Source: Sthenelais limicola
Lineage: Eukaryota > Annelida > Polychaeta > Phyllodocida > Sigalionidae
DNA: 64,000 nt
Reading direction: 5' to 3'
Assembly (NCBI GenBank): GCA_942159475.1
Contig: OW804094.1
Coordinates: 15,497,708 to 15,561,707 of the forward strand
Shown: positions 63,679 through 64,000 of the stretch, piece after piece
How the letters are laid out: each line of letters opens with the position of its first letter
How positions within the stretch are numbered: position 1 is the stretch's first letter
Program-made: the position numbers and the translations under genes
Notes under the pieces: model-generated
Told to the model about the DNA's origin: nothing
Databases searched by the model: none
Seen by the model: only the letters and a program-made list of their open reading frames with translations

Positions 63679-63912
63679 GGGTCAGATTTTCAGAAAATGC
63701 ACAATCTACAGTTCTACACATCTCTCAAATTCTGCTAAATTAGAGTGAAACATGATAAACACTGGACATGTCTGACTATATTCGGCATCAAGTTGATTCA
63801 AAGTATCTGTTTGGTTATGTTGAATTGTGTTTTGAGTCATTTTTTGCATTAAATTTGGATTATTTGGGAGGGTTTCTGAATGAGAATTGTGCATTTTCTG
63901 GAAATTTCACCC
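63679..63912 (+). mobile_element. MITE family A, copy 18
   Basis: Diverged complete copy (right end TTTCACCC). Exact duplication ACGT on both sides. Confidence 0.86.
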
Positions 63913-64000
63913 ACGTGACTGTGTCTGACTCGCTATCATGAACCCCTATCATTTGGTGTTGTGACAAACCTCTATACAAACAAGTGTTTTTTTGCTTTAA

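Overview
This is metazoan nuclear DNA, AT-rich and dense in transposable elements. One host gene runs left to right across most of it: a diphosphoinositol-polyphosphate phosphohydrolase (DIPP, NUDT3/NUDT4-like Nudix hydrolase). Four coding exons lie at 4839-4937, 41335-41490, 53436-53520 and 57018-57124. They have GT-AG borders, phases 0/0/1, and encode 148 residues with a complete Nudix box. Introns are about 36.4, 11.9 and 3.5 kb. The TE content (Tx1/L1-like LINEs, short-LTR Mag-like Ty3/gypsy elements, many foldback MITEs) and intron sizes suggest a marine invertebrate, perhaps a deuterostome; I cannot name the species.

Layout. 1-4640: 5' flank with a Tx1-like LINE fragment and a MITE. 4640-4937: promoter and exon 1. 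4938-41334: intron 1, holding the main TE complex at 21986-35070, which is a four-level nest. A 235-bp MITE (copy 8) was split by a Ty3/gypsy element (22027-34878, identical 95-bp LTRs, TSD TACAC). That element was split in its gag-pol frame by a full-length LINE (25732-33595, minus strand), whose ORF1 was in turn split by a 961-bp TTAA-target element (31151-32111). Intron 1 also has a 23-unit 55-bp minisatellite (38181-39420) and a 4-unit 102-bp repeat (13626-14033). 41491-53435: intron 2, with a second gypsy element (42974-45974, 124-bp LTRs, TSD CATGG) that lost RT/RNase H, and a SINE-like insertion with a 23-bp TSD. 53521-57017: intron 3, foldback elements. 57125-64000: 3' UTR/flank and more MITEs.

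Most notable: the nested LINE's ORF1 protein carries a C-terminal NADAR (YbiA/DUF1768-like) domain fused to an L1-ORF1p-like RNA-binding module. NADAR domains act on ADP-ribosyl or related N-glycosidic bonds, so this retrotransposon may carry an enzyme that reverses nucleic-acid ADP-ribosylation or handles NAD-related metabolites (inference). Second is a ~235-bp MITE family with 18 copies in 64 kb (about 6.5% of the window); 11 copies keep exact 4-bp target duplications. No rRNA, convincing tRNA or CRISPR array was seen.
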